Shown: piece by piece, positions 1 to 9,508 of the stretch
Position numbering within the stretch: position 1 is the stretch's first letter
Layout of the letters: each line of letters opens with the position of its first letter
From: Volutella citrinella
Taxonomy: Eukaryota; Ascomycota; Sordariomycetes; Hypocreales; Nectriaceae
Length of the DNA: 64,000 nt
NCBI GenBank assembly: GCA_034401135.1
Contig: JAWZSP010000008.1
Span: 2,418,001 to 2,482,000, forward strand
Direction of reading: 5' to 3'
Made by a program: the position numbers and the translations under genes
Notes under the pieces: generated by a model
Told to the model about the DNA's origin: nothing
The model's input: only the letters and a program-made list of their open reading frames with translations
Database searches by the model: none

Positions 1-250
1 TAAGGTGGTACGACCGGATGGAGTAGATGTTGTCCAGGGACAGATTGGGGTCGACGGCCTGCAAGGCCTTGAGGACATTGTCAAAGGCCAGCTCAATCTG
101 CTTGTTGAGGTCGGGCGTGACGTTGCCCTGCTCGTCCCAGCCGCCCTGGCCAGAGGTGCGGACCGTGTTGCCGACCTTGACGGCCTGGGAGTAGTGGTAG
201 TCCTGGGCGTTGGACTCGGTGCCGGGGTAGTTGAAGAATTGGGCAGACAT
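1..250 (-). CDS. RidA/YjgF/UK114-family protein, C-terminus beyond window edge
   Basis: The reverse strand from the ATG at 250-248 stays open to the window edge and gives 83 residues that begin MSAQFFNYPG. They contain the RidA-type core: 'VKVGNTVRTSGQGGWD' (residues about 25-40), then an amphipathic helix 'QIELAFDNVLKALQ' and 'NIYSIRSYHL'. Family members are about 125-135 residues, so roughly a third is missing to the left. Known family role: hydrolysis of reactive enamine/imine intermediates (2-aminoacrylate type), usually as a soluble trimer. The catalytic arginine lies past the window edge, so activity cannot be judged. A TATA-like box lies about 77 nt upstream. The next gene to the right is an mARC-like MOSC protein on the same strand, with an 800-nt gap. 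Family assignment is strong; the substrate is unknown. Confidence 0.85.
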   Translation of the reverse strand, partial: MSAQFFNYPGTESNAQDYHYSQAVKVGNTVRTSGQGGWDEQGNVTPDLNKQIELAFDNVLKALQAVDPNLSLDNIYSIRSYHL

Positions 251-1048
251 TTTGTTTTCTTGTGCAAGAGGGGTAGTGATTGATGACGATGATGACTGGG
301 AGTCGATGACAACCGAGCTCAGGGTCTTTATAGAGCCGTGAGCCCGAAGCGATTGCGTAACAGTAATACCGTGTCATTGAGTTGACACATTTTCTTCTCC
401 TTTGGGCATGTACAAGAGCTCAACTGCACCGTGGCCCGGATGCACGCCCAGGACAGAATAGTGCGGTGCTCAAATTGTCCAAGGCGACAGGCGGCCCGCA
501 GTCCGGCCATGCGAGCAATGGCACTGGCTCGGTGCTAAGAGTACCGCAACAGAGCCCCCTTTTCGGCATTGTTTAGCGGGATCCCGTGGGCAACATGGTC
601 CTCTTTGCCAAGACTGCCACCCCGTTTGGCCATGTGCGGGGAAGAGTCATGACAGCCCATGACGGTCTGTCCCGTTTCATTACCCAATCGAGCAAAACAT
701 GGGGCCAATCGAGAGGGACGCACAATGCTGTGCCGCCGTGGCGCGTGGTCGTGTCATGAGGGGTGTGCGCTAGTGGCGTGGATTACTCGGCTGCGTGTTC
801 TTATGGTATTTGCTCCACGGTCATCATCATGGAGGGTTGGGGTTGGGGCTCGGGAAGCTTTGAAGCACCCCAACCCAATCCCCCATCTGATTGTACTGAT
901 TGATGATTGCGTTTATGTGTTACATCTGAGCCATTGCTTTATTCACCAAGTTTCTTGATTTGAATTGCTTCATCCTATCTAACCAGTGACCATCTAACCA
1001 GTGACAACTTCAGCAACAGCATCCATTCTGCATCACATCGTCGCCCAT
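251..1048. other. Intergenic, RidA promoter and mARC-like gene 3' side
   Basis: This stretch holds the TATA-like box and leader of the reverse-strand RidA gene at its left end and the 3' flank of the MOSC gene at its right end. Short open frames here have no recognisable domain. I see no repeat or RNA gene. Confidence 0.5.
327..332 (-). promoter_or_regulatory. TATA-like box of the RidA-family gene
   Basis: The reverse strand reads TATAAAG here, about 77 nt upstream of the ATG at 250. This is a plausible TATA spacing for a fungal gene. No other TATA match is as close. Confidence 0.45.
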
Positions 1049-2334
1049 CTACTTTTTCTGGCTGACGCCAAAGTTTGTGAGATGCGGCCAATCTAAGAGT
1101 CGTCAGTTTCATCACACTATAGCCCCGAGAGAAGAACCACATACCAAACGTCGTCCGCTGCGGATTAACGTGCGACACAAACGCCTTCTGGCCGACGCGC
1201 AGCATCTTCCCCGTCGACGAGCCGAAGCAGTACCCGTACCGACCAAAAACGGGACTATACTTTGCGCCCTTGTCAACGCGACGGTCCTTGTTGAGCTTCT
1301 TCCATGCCCTGCCGCGGTCGTCCGTCGCCGTGGCGCCCGTCTCGTAGTCGACCGTGATGCTCTGGCAGCGGTAGCAGTTGGCCGTCAGGGGCATCACGAC
1401 GCCGCCGTCAAACGTCAGCTCGCCCCAGTAGTCCTCGACAAAGGGGCCCGAGGCACCCGCGACGACGATGTTGGGCCGGAACTTGGTCACATCCATGGCG
1501 CAGCCGTCGTCGAGCCGTGATGATAGCTGCGCGTTGCTCTCCTCCGTCACGACGAGGTAGTGCGCAATGTCGTTGAAGACGAGTCGCTCGGCGGGCAGCC
1601 CCAGCGTCGGGACCATGGATCTCACTCGGTCGAGCACACGGGCGCGCTTTAGGCCCGCAGGGCTGTTGGGCGCAAAGGACCCGAGTACCGGGCGTGATCC
1701 TGAGCCGATGTAGACGAGTCGGATCTCGAGGCCCAGGCGGTCCGCGAACCACGTCGAGAGGTCGTCACCCATGTCGTAGGCCGTTGCATTGCTGCCGTGC
1801 AAACTGACTGCGATTTTCTGTTTCGTCTCGACGGACGGCTTCAAAGAGAAGCGCAATGTATCTTCCGTCTCGACACAGTCCTTGGGTTCAAACGCGCTCC
1901 CTCGTCCCCTCCACCCAATCACCACCTCATCCTTGCCGTCGCTCTTGTACTCGATGCTCGCTACGAACAGAGCGAGGTGCAGGTAGTATCCAGCAAGCAT
2001 CGTTTCATACGTGGGCTCAGCTGACGGGTCGTCTTTGTTTCGGTGCACTCTCTGCAGACTAAAGGTCCGGTCGCCTTCGAGGCCGTACTGGCCAATCCGG
2101 GCCTCCTGGATAGGAGACCCGCGGATGCCCTTGACGGGGAAAACGTGAAGCTTGCAAAGAAGTCAGTGTCCTATTCTTTAATTTCCAACGACATATTCGT
2201 ACTGTCGGGTCATCACTCACCTGAGTTATCTCCAATTCATCTCCCCTCGGGCTCTTACCACAGACCAGGATTGTGGACAGCGCCGCACCAAACAGCAGCA
2301 GCAACAGGATCGCGGCGGAGACGAGTAGGTCCAT
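1049..2334 (-). CDS. mARC-like MOSC-domain molybdenum enzyme (amidoxime-reducing component family)
   Basis: Three exons on the reverse strand: 2334-2221, 2150-1145, 1092-1049 (387 aa). Introns are 70 and 52 nt with GTGAGT and GTATGT donors and in-frame joins. Without the second splice the frame would run on into an unrelated tail; with it the protein ends 'RTTFDWPHLTNFGVSQKK', which matches the family's usual end. Residues 3-27 form one hydrophobic N-terminal anchor. A MOSC N-terminal beta-barrel follows ('LHVFPVKGIRG', 'GLEGDRTF'), then the MOSC core with 'FRPNIVV' (about 261) and 'YRCQSITVDYETG', whose Cys (about 300) aligns with the Mo-coordinating cysteine of mARC. Known role: reduction of N-hydroxylated compounds at a membrane using electrons from NADH via cytochrome b5 reductase and cytochrome b5. 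A cytochrome b5 reductase gene is divergent, 604 nt away. The substrate is not known. Confidence 0.88.
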
Positions 2335-2938
2335 TGTGATTTTCGTGAAATCTCTACACCTTCTTCCCGCCAGCAGAATTGGGACAGAGGGAAGAAGCTC
2401 TCGACGAGAGCTCACTCCATCGATTGAAGCTGCCCGAGCGGCATCTTGCTAGCACTACGACGCAACGTGGGGCAAACCACCACTCGCCGCCACCTTACTA
2501 GATATGGTAGTCAGATTGCCCTCTGCCCAAAGTCTATTCCCCAACGTCTCAGACGCCATGTGACTGGCCATGGCGGCTCTGCCAGGCTGATCGGCCCCCC
2601 CATTGCGGGGGTGCGCTAGTCAAGGTCTCGGGGCCGAGCAGGTCGTCCCAAGGTCTTGGGGGCTCTAACCAACTACGGTAGTGAAGCAGAACCAGCTGGT
2701 TGGGGCGGATTGGGTGTCTATATTCTTGCCCGTGTTCCGTCTCTTTGTGTCAACGCAGAAAGAGTTTTTGTGAATTTCCATTGGAGCCGCTCTGGCTGGG
2801 CAATAGATATGCCGGGCACTAGCATATTTAAGCCGTCGGGGAACAGACTACACGCCCAAGCCTGGCTATCAGTTTGCTCCCCTGCACACTCCGCAACTCC
2901 AACATCACACGACAAGTTCCTCTCAAGTCTCCCCAATC
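2335..2938. promoter_or_regulatory. Divergent promoter shared by mARC-like and cytochrome b5 reductase genes
   Basis: This is a 604-nt gap between two divergent starts. A TATA-like 'catatttaag' lies near 2822-2831, about 110 nt before the reductase ATG. Two ATTGG motifs (inverted CCAAT boxes) lie near 2707 and 2779. Shared control of the two genes is inferred from the arrangement only. Confidence 0.5.
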
Positions 2939-3962
2939 ATGGACTACCTAGCCAACTCGCCGCTGACGGCCCTGCTCGGCTTGATTGGCGCAGCCTTGGT
3001 GCTGTTTCGGTGCTACACTACTTTCTACCGTGACCTAGAGCCCAAGGTCGCGCGGGATGTCGTACGAGGAGGCAGCTCTGCCAAGTCCGTCTTGAAGCCC
3101 AACGAGCTGCAAGCGTTTGAGTTGCTGGACAAGGAGGTCATCTCGGCCAATGTGGCAAAGTAAACACCAAGCCCTTGGTTGCTATCTAGAACATGCCACT
3201 AACTCGAGACACTAGGTATCGGTTCAAGCTCCCCAGGCCAGACTCGGTGCTCGGGCTGCCCATCGGCCAGCATATATCCATCACGGCGCATATCAAGCAA
3301 GAGGACGGCTCTTTGAAAAAGTTTGTGCGTTCGTACACGCCGCTTACCGGTGACGAGGTCAAGGGGTACTTTGATCTGCTCATCAAGACGTACCCCCAGG
3401 GAAACATCACCCAGCACCTGGCATCCCTCGAGATTGGGGAGTCGATCAATGTGAGCGGGCCCAAGGGCGCGTTCCACTACAAGCCCAACATGGTTCGACA
3501 TTTTGGCATGATTGCTGGGGGCACCGGCATCACACCGATGATGCAGGTGGTCAATGCCATTCTGCGCGGCAGGGCCGCCGGCGACAGGACCCAGGTCGAT
3601 TTGATCTTTGCCAATGTCTCGGTGGATGACATTCTCCTGAAGAAGGAGCTGGACGCCATGGCCGCCCATGATGCCGGGATACGCGTCCACTACGTTCTCA
3701 ACAGCCCGCCCGAGAACTGGACCGGCGGCGTTGGGTTTGTTAGCCCAGACATGATCAAGGTGAGATGCTCAGGTTCCCCTCCGTCATTCGCTACTTAACT
3801 AACTTGGCATAGTCCTGGCTGCCCAAGGCTGCCCCGGATGTAAAGCTGCTGCTCTGTGGGCCTCCACCCATGATTGCAGCCATGAAGAAGGCGACCCAGG
3901 CTCTCGGATTCGATCGCGTGGGTCCGGTGAGCAAGGCCGTCGACCAAGTGTTTGCATTCTGA
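2939..3962 (+). CDS. NADH-cytochrome b5 reductase
   Basis: Exons 2939-3159, 3216-3759 and 3813-3962 encode 304 aa, normal for the family (about 300). The introns (56 and 53 nt) have ctaac branch points just before their acceptors. An N-terminal hydrophobic anchor spans residues 9-24. The FAD-binding motif 'RSYTPL' is at 112-117, the pyridine-nucleotide motif '[10 protein letters not shown]' starts at 175, and 'CGPPPMI' is at 270-276. The C-terminus is the expected aromatic 'VFAF'. Known reaction: electron transfer from NADH through FAD to cytochrome b5, at the ER or outer mitochondrial membrane. It serves sterol and fatty acid desaturation and, in mammals, mARC-dependent N-reduction. The divergent mARC-like neighbour makes the last role attractive here. 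No cytochrome b5 gene is in the window. CBR1-like and MCR1-like identities cannot be told apart by eye. Confidence 0.93.
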
Positions 3963-4896
3963 TGAGTTAGCCCAAGTGTCGGGCCATCATCACCGACAGA
4001 CCGGGTCTAGACCTGGAGTTGATCCAACGGCCGACAGGCCATGTATGTCTCATCAAGGGAAATTGGGAATAGATGATAGGAATCCTAGTGTCTGCAAATC
4101 ATCAGTCATTAAAACGTGGTAGCAATCATCTAGATCAGCTCCCCGAGGAATGCACAATTATGATTCCACAACTATTGACATCCCATGCGTCACGATACAG
4201 AGTAAACAACCACCATAGTATTCTAGTAGACTACGATACAATTATCATGAGGCTCAAAGCTAGCCTCTAAGGCCCAGATCAATCTGCAGGACTGCAGGCC
4301 AAAGCTCCGGAATCCGAATCCTCCGATGGGCGAATCTACTCCAGTCGCTCGGTTGCCATCCCAATCATGACGGTCATATCTCCCCATCCCTGTTGAATCG
4401 GCCGCATGACCCCGTACTCGATATCCCTTGTCTACCACGCTTTCCATGGATCCGGCAAGCGTCGCTCCCAGACTGGCGGTGCGTGTGGCACACCGATAGA
4501 CAATCGTCAACTCGACCAGCGCTTACCGCATCGGGTAATAAAGATGGGCAACTCTCAACTCGTAACGGCACAAGTCATAAAGTTAAATGTCCACCCCCCA
4601 CATGACTAGCATCCCAGCAGCTAGCATTCTAGAACTGCGGCCGTCCCTGGGCCATTCGTTGCTGCTCATCTTTCCTCCGAGACTACTTCCAAACACCATC
4701 GTCTTCAACAACTGCTGGTAGCAAGACATACATATATCCCGTCGAGACTCCCAATGTAGCACTCGGTTTCGTCTGCAGCAACTTGGACAGTCAATCACTC
4801 CAGCCTTCGTCACTATTCATATCATATCATATCATATCATACTATACTTGTTCTCTGTCCCATAATCTTCCCATAATCCATCAATACTGCCCCATC
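3963..4896. other. Intergenic, reductase 3' flank and MFS promoter
   Basis: A 934-nt non-coding stretch between two genes on the same strand. A pentanucleotide microsatellite lies in the presumed MFS leader (4817-4841). An in-frame ATG at 4783 would extend the MFS protein but would translate this repeat, so I place the start at 4897. Nothing else is recognisable. Confidence 0.5.
4817..4841. repeat. (ATCAT)n microsatellite, about five units
   Basis: Perfect tandem ATCAT pentamers lie 56-80 nt upstream of the MFS start, in the likely 5' leader or core promoter. Confidence 0.8.
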
Positions 4897-6631
4897 ATGG
4901 CTCCCCCCGAGTGCCCCATACCCGGAACCGTGCAGCTGGTGGACACGCAGCACAACCTCAGCGCCGAGCACGGCCGGGCCCGGCCCGACATCGTGCTCGT
5001 TCCGCAGCCGTCGAGCCACCCGGACGACCCCCTCCGCTGGTCGCGGTGGCGCAAGACGGTGGCCATCTCGTGCGCCATGGCCTGGTGCTTCGTCGGCGCG
5101 GCCATGATCTCGGGCCTGTCGCCGGCCTACGTGCTCATCGAGCAGGACACGGGCATCTCGGTGGCCGACCTCAGCACGGGCAACGGCCTCATGTACCTCT
5201 TCCTCGGCTGGGGCACGCTCCTCACCCAGGGCTTCGCCCTCACCTTTGGCCGCCGCCCCACGCTCGTCGTGTCCATGGTCGTGACGACGCTCTTCACCGT
5301 CTGGAGCGCTCATGTTACGTCGCGCGGAGAGTTCTTTGTCAACCGCATCCTCATCGGCGCCATCTCGTCGCCCATGGAGACGCTCATCGAGGTCATCGTC
5401 GCTGACGTCTTCTTCGCCCACGAGCGCGGCTTCTACATGGGCATGTACTGCTGGACGCTTTGGGGCGCTGCTTTCATCGCCCCAGTGGCATCCGGCTTCA
5501 TCGCCGATGCCCTTGGCTGGCGCTGGATCCAGTATATCCTGTCAATTTTCGGTGCTGTCACATCCGTCGTCACCTTTTTCTTTTTCGAAGAGACCATGTA
5601 CTACCGCCCCAGGAGCCTGCCCGAGAGCCTGGGCGTGCGGCCCAACCAGGAGAACCTGGAGAAGGGGGCCGTCGTCAGGGGGTCCGTCGAGGCTACCAAG
5701 GGATCCGACACGATGCAAGTCCACGGCAACGAGCTCACGACGACGGACCAGTCAGTTGACGGAGACAGCAGCCCGGCCACTGCGACGACCGAGACCAAGA
5801 CCAAGACGTACGCGCAAAAGCTCAAGATGTGGGGTCTCCGACACCCCGAGCAGCCGAGCACCTTCAAGCGTGTCCTGCTCCCCTTCCGGCTCCTGCAATT
5901 CCCGGGCATGGTCTTTGGCGGCCTGCTGGTCGGCGGCATTCTCTCGTGGTACAACGTCGTCGGCGGCTCGCTCGCCCTCATCCTCAGCAACGAGCCGTAC
6001 CGCTTCAGCACAAACTCGATCGGCCTGACGTACCTCGCTTGCGTCGTCGGCGTCTCCATCGGCTGCTTCCTGTCCGGCTGGATGTCCGATATCATGACCG
6101 TGTTCCTCGCCCGCCGCAACGGCGGCATCATGGAGCCGGAGCAGCGTCTCTGGATGTGCGTCGTTGGGCTTGTCTGCCACCCGGCCGGCTGTCTGCTGTA
6201 CGGAGTCGGGGCCTCGTACAAGATCCACTGGGTCGGTATCGTGTTTGGTCTGGGCCTGATCTCGGTGACTCTTCCCGTTGGCTCGAGCCTGGCCTTGACG
6301 TACATTCTGGACAGCTACAAGGAGGTTGGCGGCGAGGGCCTGGTGTCGGCCATCCTGATCCGGAACCTCATGGGTGAGTTGTGCTCCTGGTTTTATTTCT
6401 CCCTTCTGAAGTCGAGTCTAACTGAATCAAACAGGATTCGCCTTTAGCTACGCCGTGGTTCCCATGATCACCAACCTGGGTTTGAGGAATTCCTTTATCC
6501 TGAATGCCGTCCTGGGTCTGGGTATCTGGCTGCTCTGCATTGTGGCCATAATGTTTGGCAAGGCGTGGCGCCGATCCACCGCTGCATCGTATTGGGCCGT
6601 GACGGAGAACTGGGGGCTTGTTGCGCATTGA
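4897..6631 (+). CDS. Major facilitator superfamily transporter, 12 TM, DHA1-like
   Basis: Exons 4897-6373 and 6435-6631 (61-nt intron, GTGAGT...AACAG) give 557 aa. A cytosolic N-terminus with 'DPLRWSRWRKT' leads into TM1. Six membrane segments follow before a hydrophilic central loop of about 100 residues, rich in Thr, Lys and acidic residues, and six after it. Between TM2 and TM3 is 'FALTFGRRP', a motif-A variant. This layout fits fungal DHA1-type proton-coupled exporters and importers of small organic compounds. The substrate cannot be read from the sequence. A Zn2Cys6 regulator follows on the same strand 936 nt downstream, a common arrangement of transporter and local regulator. Start choice: the ATG at 4897 has a good context, while the upstream in-frame ATG at 4783 adds only repeat-encoded residues. 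Alternative: polyamine or siderophore-type MFS. Confidence 0.9.
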
Positions 6632-7567
6632 TTACGAGGATACCGATATCTGTGAGGTTAGATTAGATTTGGTTCAGTGGTTCGGCTATCTTTTGATTGC
6701 TGTACTGGTAGGGTAGTCGTCGCTCTAATTACTCGTACCCAAAATGTCCAAGAACCGCATCCTTCATAATTCGTTGTGTTGATTTCATTGTGTTGATACC
6801 CCAGACTCTCACAGTCTCACCCGACACTTTCGTGTCCTCAAATGTCCAACCCCAAGCCCAGGTGTCTTACCAGCGGTGGCAAAGTCCTCTCAATTCTAGC
6901 GGTGGTGGAGCGTCATTGGCTGGGACAGGTTCTGGCGTCTGCTGTGTCTCTCGCTGTCATGGAAGAGCCCGGTGCTATGCCCAGAAAGGCAATTAGATAG
7001 GCCAACTCACAGCTCCCCCCTACATATCAGACGGGGCGCCATGATAAGAGGCGACTAGCAGCCCGGCAACCTGGGCAAAGCCATTGCCACGATCCGCCTT
7101 GCCGCAACAGGACGGGCATCTGGTCAACCCCGCACTCTTGTGTCTTGTCTAGCCCAGCGATTTCACTCCCCAAACCTTGTCGGATCTGGGGAAGCAACGC
7201 GCACTGACTCGCCAAGCCCTTGATTTGCTCACAGCCGCCTTTTGCTGCAGGCTGCTGATGGTTGGTGTGTGTGCGCCATGTCTCGTGATGGCATAAGCAG
7301 GCTCTTCATTAGCTCCTCGCCGCCGTCGCTCGCTCAATCCATTGCCATTCCCTCTGCCGGCGCAATTGATAGCTCTGGCACTAGTTGGTAGTTGCTAGAG
7401 TGGTGGTTTAAGTATCCATCAACGTACTCGCATCTCCAATTCTCCATCGACTGCTGCCAGGACAATGACCACGACCATCAAGTGAGGTCACAGATCAATC
7501 CTCCTCCACCAACACCATCGTCATCATCATCATCTTCTGCTCCACCACCACCACCACCACCACCGCC
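6632..7567. other. Intergenic, MFS 3' flank and regulator promoter
   Basis: No gene is visible. The last 60 nt before the regulator ATG are triplet-rich (CTC, CAT, then CCA repeats; 7501-7566) and probably form its leader. Confidence 0.5.
7542..7566. repeat. (CCA)n microsatellite in the leader of the Zn2Cys6 gene
   Basis: A run of CCA triplets ends directly at the ATG at 7568. It lies in the untranslated leader and is preceded by a shorter (CAT)n run at about 7516-7534. Confidence 0.75.
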
Positions 7568-8950
7568 ATGTCCGCCATCACCAAGCCCCGGGTCCGCGTC
7601 GTCGAGGGCTCCTGCTGGCCCTGCAAGAAGCGCCGCGTCAAATGCGACCTCGCCAAACCCGCCTGCCAGCGCTGCTTCATGATCGGCTCCCCTTGCAACT
7701 ACAACGCCCGCGTCATCCGCTGGAACACGCGGCCCGCGCCCAAGGTGCCCGCCATGTACCAGGCCATCAGCCCGGACGAGCACCTGACGGCGTCGCTGGC
7801 CACGTACGAGAAGCGCGCCCTCAACTACTTCCACGGTCGCTTCTGGCCGCTCCTCACGACGGCCGAGGAGCCCTGCTCGCCGCCCACGCTCTTCGCCCTC
7901 GAGCACCGCGTCGTCCTGCTCGCCGCCTGTGTCCTGGCCGATTCGCACCGCTGGCTCCAGGACGGCCGCAATAGTCGCAGCATCCTCAACGCCAAGCGCC
8001 TCGAGTGCATCGCCGCCCTGCGCGCCGAGGTCGACACCTGCTCCGCCACCGAGCAAGAGCCGCTGCAGACCCTGCTGCTCGCCGTCCTCTTCCTACTCTT
8101 CCATGACGGCTTCCTCGAGTCGGCCCACGAGTCCGTGTCCACGTCGAGTCACATCGCCGGCGCCCTGGCCATCATCGAGCAGCTCGGCGGCATCAGCACC
8201 GCCCTCGCCGAGTCTCCCACGCCCCTGCACATGCTGCTCTCCGAGTTCGCCTCGGGGGACCTGACCTCGGCCGTGCTCAAGGGCCGCTTGCCCTCCTTCC
8301 CGGCCGAGATTTGGGACTCAATCGACAAGAGGCCCGTCTGGTGGGGTCAGACGTCGCAGAAGAGACACTCGCTGTCCTCGGTGTTCCGGGAGCTCTCCAG
8401 CATGTCCTTCTACCTCGACGCCACCACAAACATCCGCCAGGACTTTTCCTTTGAGACGATCCGCGCCTACGAGGTCGCCCTGTATCCCACCTTTGCCCCG
8501 CTGTCCATCGAGGACCTGGAGAACCCGGAATCGGCCGCGAGGGATGCCGTCGACGGCGAGCTGGAGAGCGGCCCGGGCTACACCTTGCTGCGCCTGTTCC
8601 AGCACGCCGCCCTCATCTACATGTACAGGGCGCTATGTGGCCTGCCCATGGATCACTCGCTGGTCCAGCAGCACGTGCAGTCCTGCCTGGGGTCCATCTC
8701 CAGCCTGCGGCGCACGTCAAAGGTCTTCAACTGCATCATCTTCCCCCTGTGCGTGGCTGGCGCGCACTCCCAGTGCCCAACGCAGCAGCGCGGCGTCAGG
8801 AGAGTGCTAAAGGATATTTATGACGAGATTCATTTCGAGTCCATCACCTCGGTCACCACCGCGCTGGAGATTGTGTGGAAGGCACCTGTCCCGCCGGCGA
8901 CGTGGAACGAGACGTTTGCAGGCCTCAGCACGGAAACAATGATCTTATAA
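7568..8950 (+). CDS. Zn(II)2Cys6 transcription factor, local regulator candidate
   Basis: A single exon of 460 aa. The binuclear cluster is near the N-terminus: C16-x2-C19-x6-C26-x6-C33-x2-C36-x6-C43, with the basic 'KKRRVK' between the second and third cysteines. Only about 15 residues precede it. The rest resembles the alpha-helical fungal_trans_2-type (Pfam PF11951) middle region found in many such regulators: 'RVVLLAACVLADSHRWLQ', a helix around 'LLLAVLFLLFHDGFLES', 'SSHIAGALAIIEQLGG', and 'IIFPLCVAGAHS' near the end. The PF11951 assignment is from recollection of the pattern, not a search. It binds CGG-type half sites by family rule; targets are unknown. It lies directly downstream of an MFS transporter, so cluster-specific regulation is a reasonable guess. 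No intron is needed, and the leader is (CCA)-rich. Confidence 0.88.
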   Translation: MSAITKPRVRVVEGSCWPCKKRRVKCDLAKPACQRCFMIGSPCNYNARVIRWNTRPAPKVPAMYQAISPDEHLTASLATYEKRALNYFHGRFWPLLTTAEEPCSPPTLFALEHRVVLLAACVLADSHRWLQDGRNSRSILNAKRLECIAALRAEVDTCSATEQEPLQTLLLAVLFLLFHDGFLESAHESVSTSSHIAGALAIIEQLGGISTALAESPTPLHMLLSEFASGDLTSAVLKGRLPSFPAEIWDSIDKRPVWWGQTSQKRHSLSSVFRELSSMSFYLDATTNIRQDFSFETIRAYEVALYPTFAPLSIEDLENPESAARDAVDGELESGPGYTLLRLFQHAALIYMYRALCGLPMDHSLVQQHVQSCLGSISSLRRTSKVFNCIIFPLCVAGAHSQCPTQQRGVRRVLKDIYDEIHFESITSVTTALEIVWKAPVPPATWNETFAGLSTETMIL

Positions 8951-9508
8951 TGCTGCACATGATGAGTTTCTTTTAACTGGTTTGTCATTGGATATTCTCC
9001 GGTCTTGAGATACCAACCGTCGGCTTTCACGATCCCCCAGAGCTACGTCAGTTCTTAACTGGGTCTTTTTTACAATCTACGGGCTGGGTCACGATTGTTT
9101 TCTTTCATCATGTACGATAGTTTGCCCCAAGTCGCGGTATGAATTCGCTACGAATACGACGTCACGATGAGACCTTGCTACTAAATATGTTTGCATTGCT
9201 GGACACAAACACCACTGAGGACTAAATAGTTGTGGAAAAGCTATGCTCCATGGAACATGCCCTTCCTCGGTGCAAGGGTTTGCGTTTGAGCCAATTAAAT
9301 CACGCTGCTGTCTGCAAGTCGAGTCGTGCAGTGGCGGCTCAGCCGCATCGCCAACCCCTCGCGAGGCTGTCCAGCCCCAACGTCGTCTGTTGCCTGCAAC
9401 GTTTTTTTCTCCTGCAAAAACCGCCCATAGAACCCTGGCTGCTTGCCAATCCTCGCGCCTGGCCGATGCCATCCCTCCCAGCGAGCGTAGAGCCCGTCCA
9501 CCCTGCTG
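8951..9508. other. Intergenic between regulator and kinase
   Basis: A 558-nt spacer with no recognisable feature beyond the presumed kinase promoter. Confidence 0.4.

Noticed and set aside
4783..4896. Earlier in-frame ATG for the MFS transporter
   Set aside because: It would translate the ATCAT microsatellite and add a non-conserved Ser/Ile/Tyr-rich stretch.
5601..6305. 234-codon reverse open frame inside the MFS gene
   Set aside because: Shadow of the real coding frame on the other strand.
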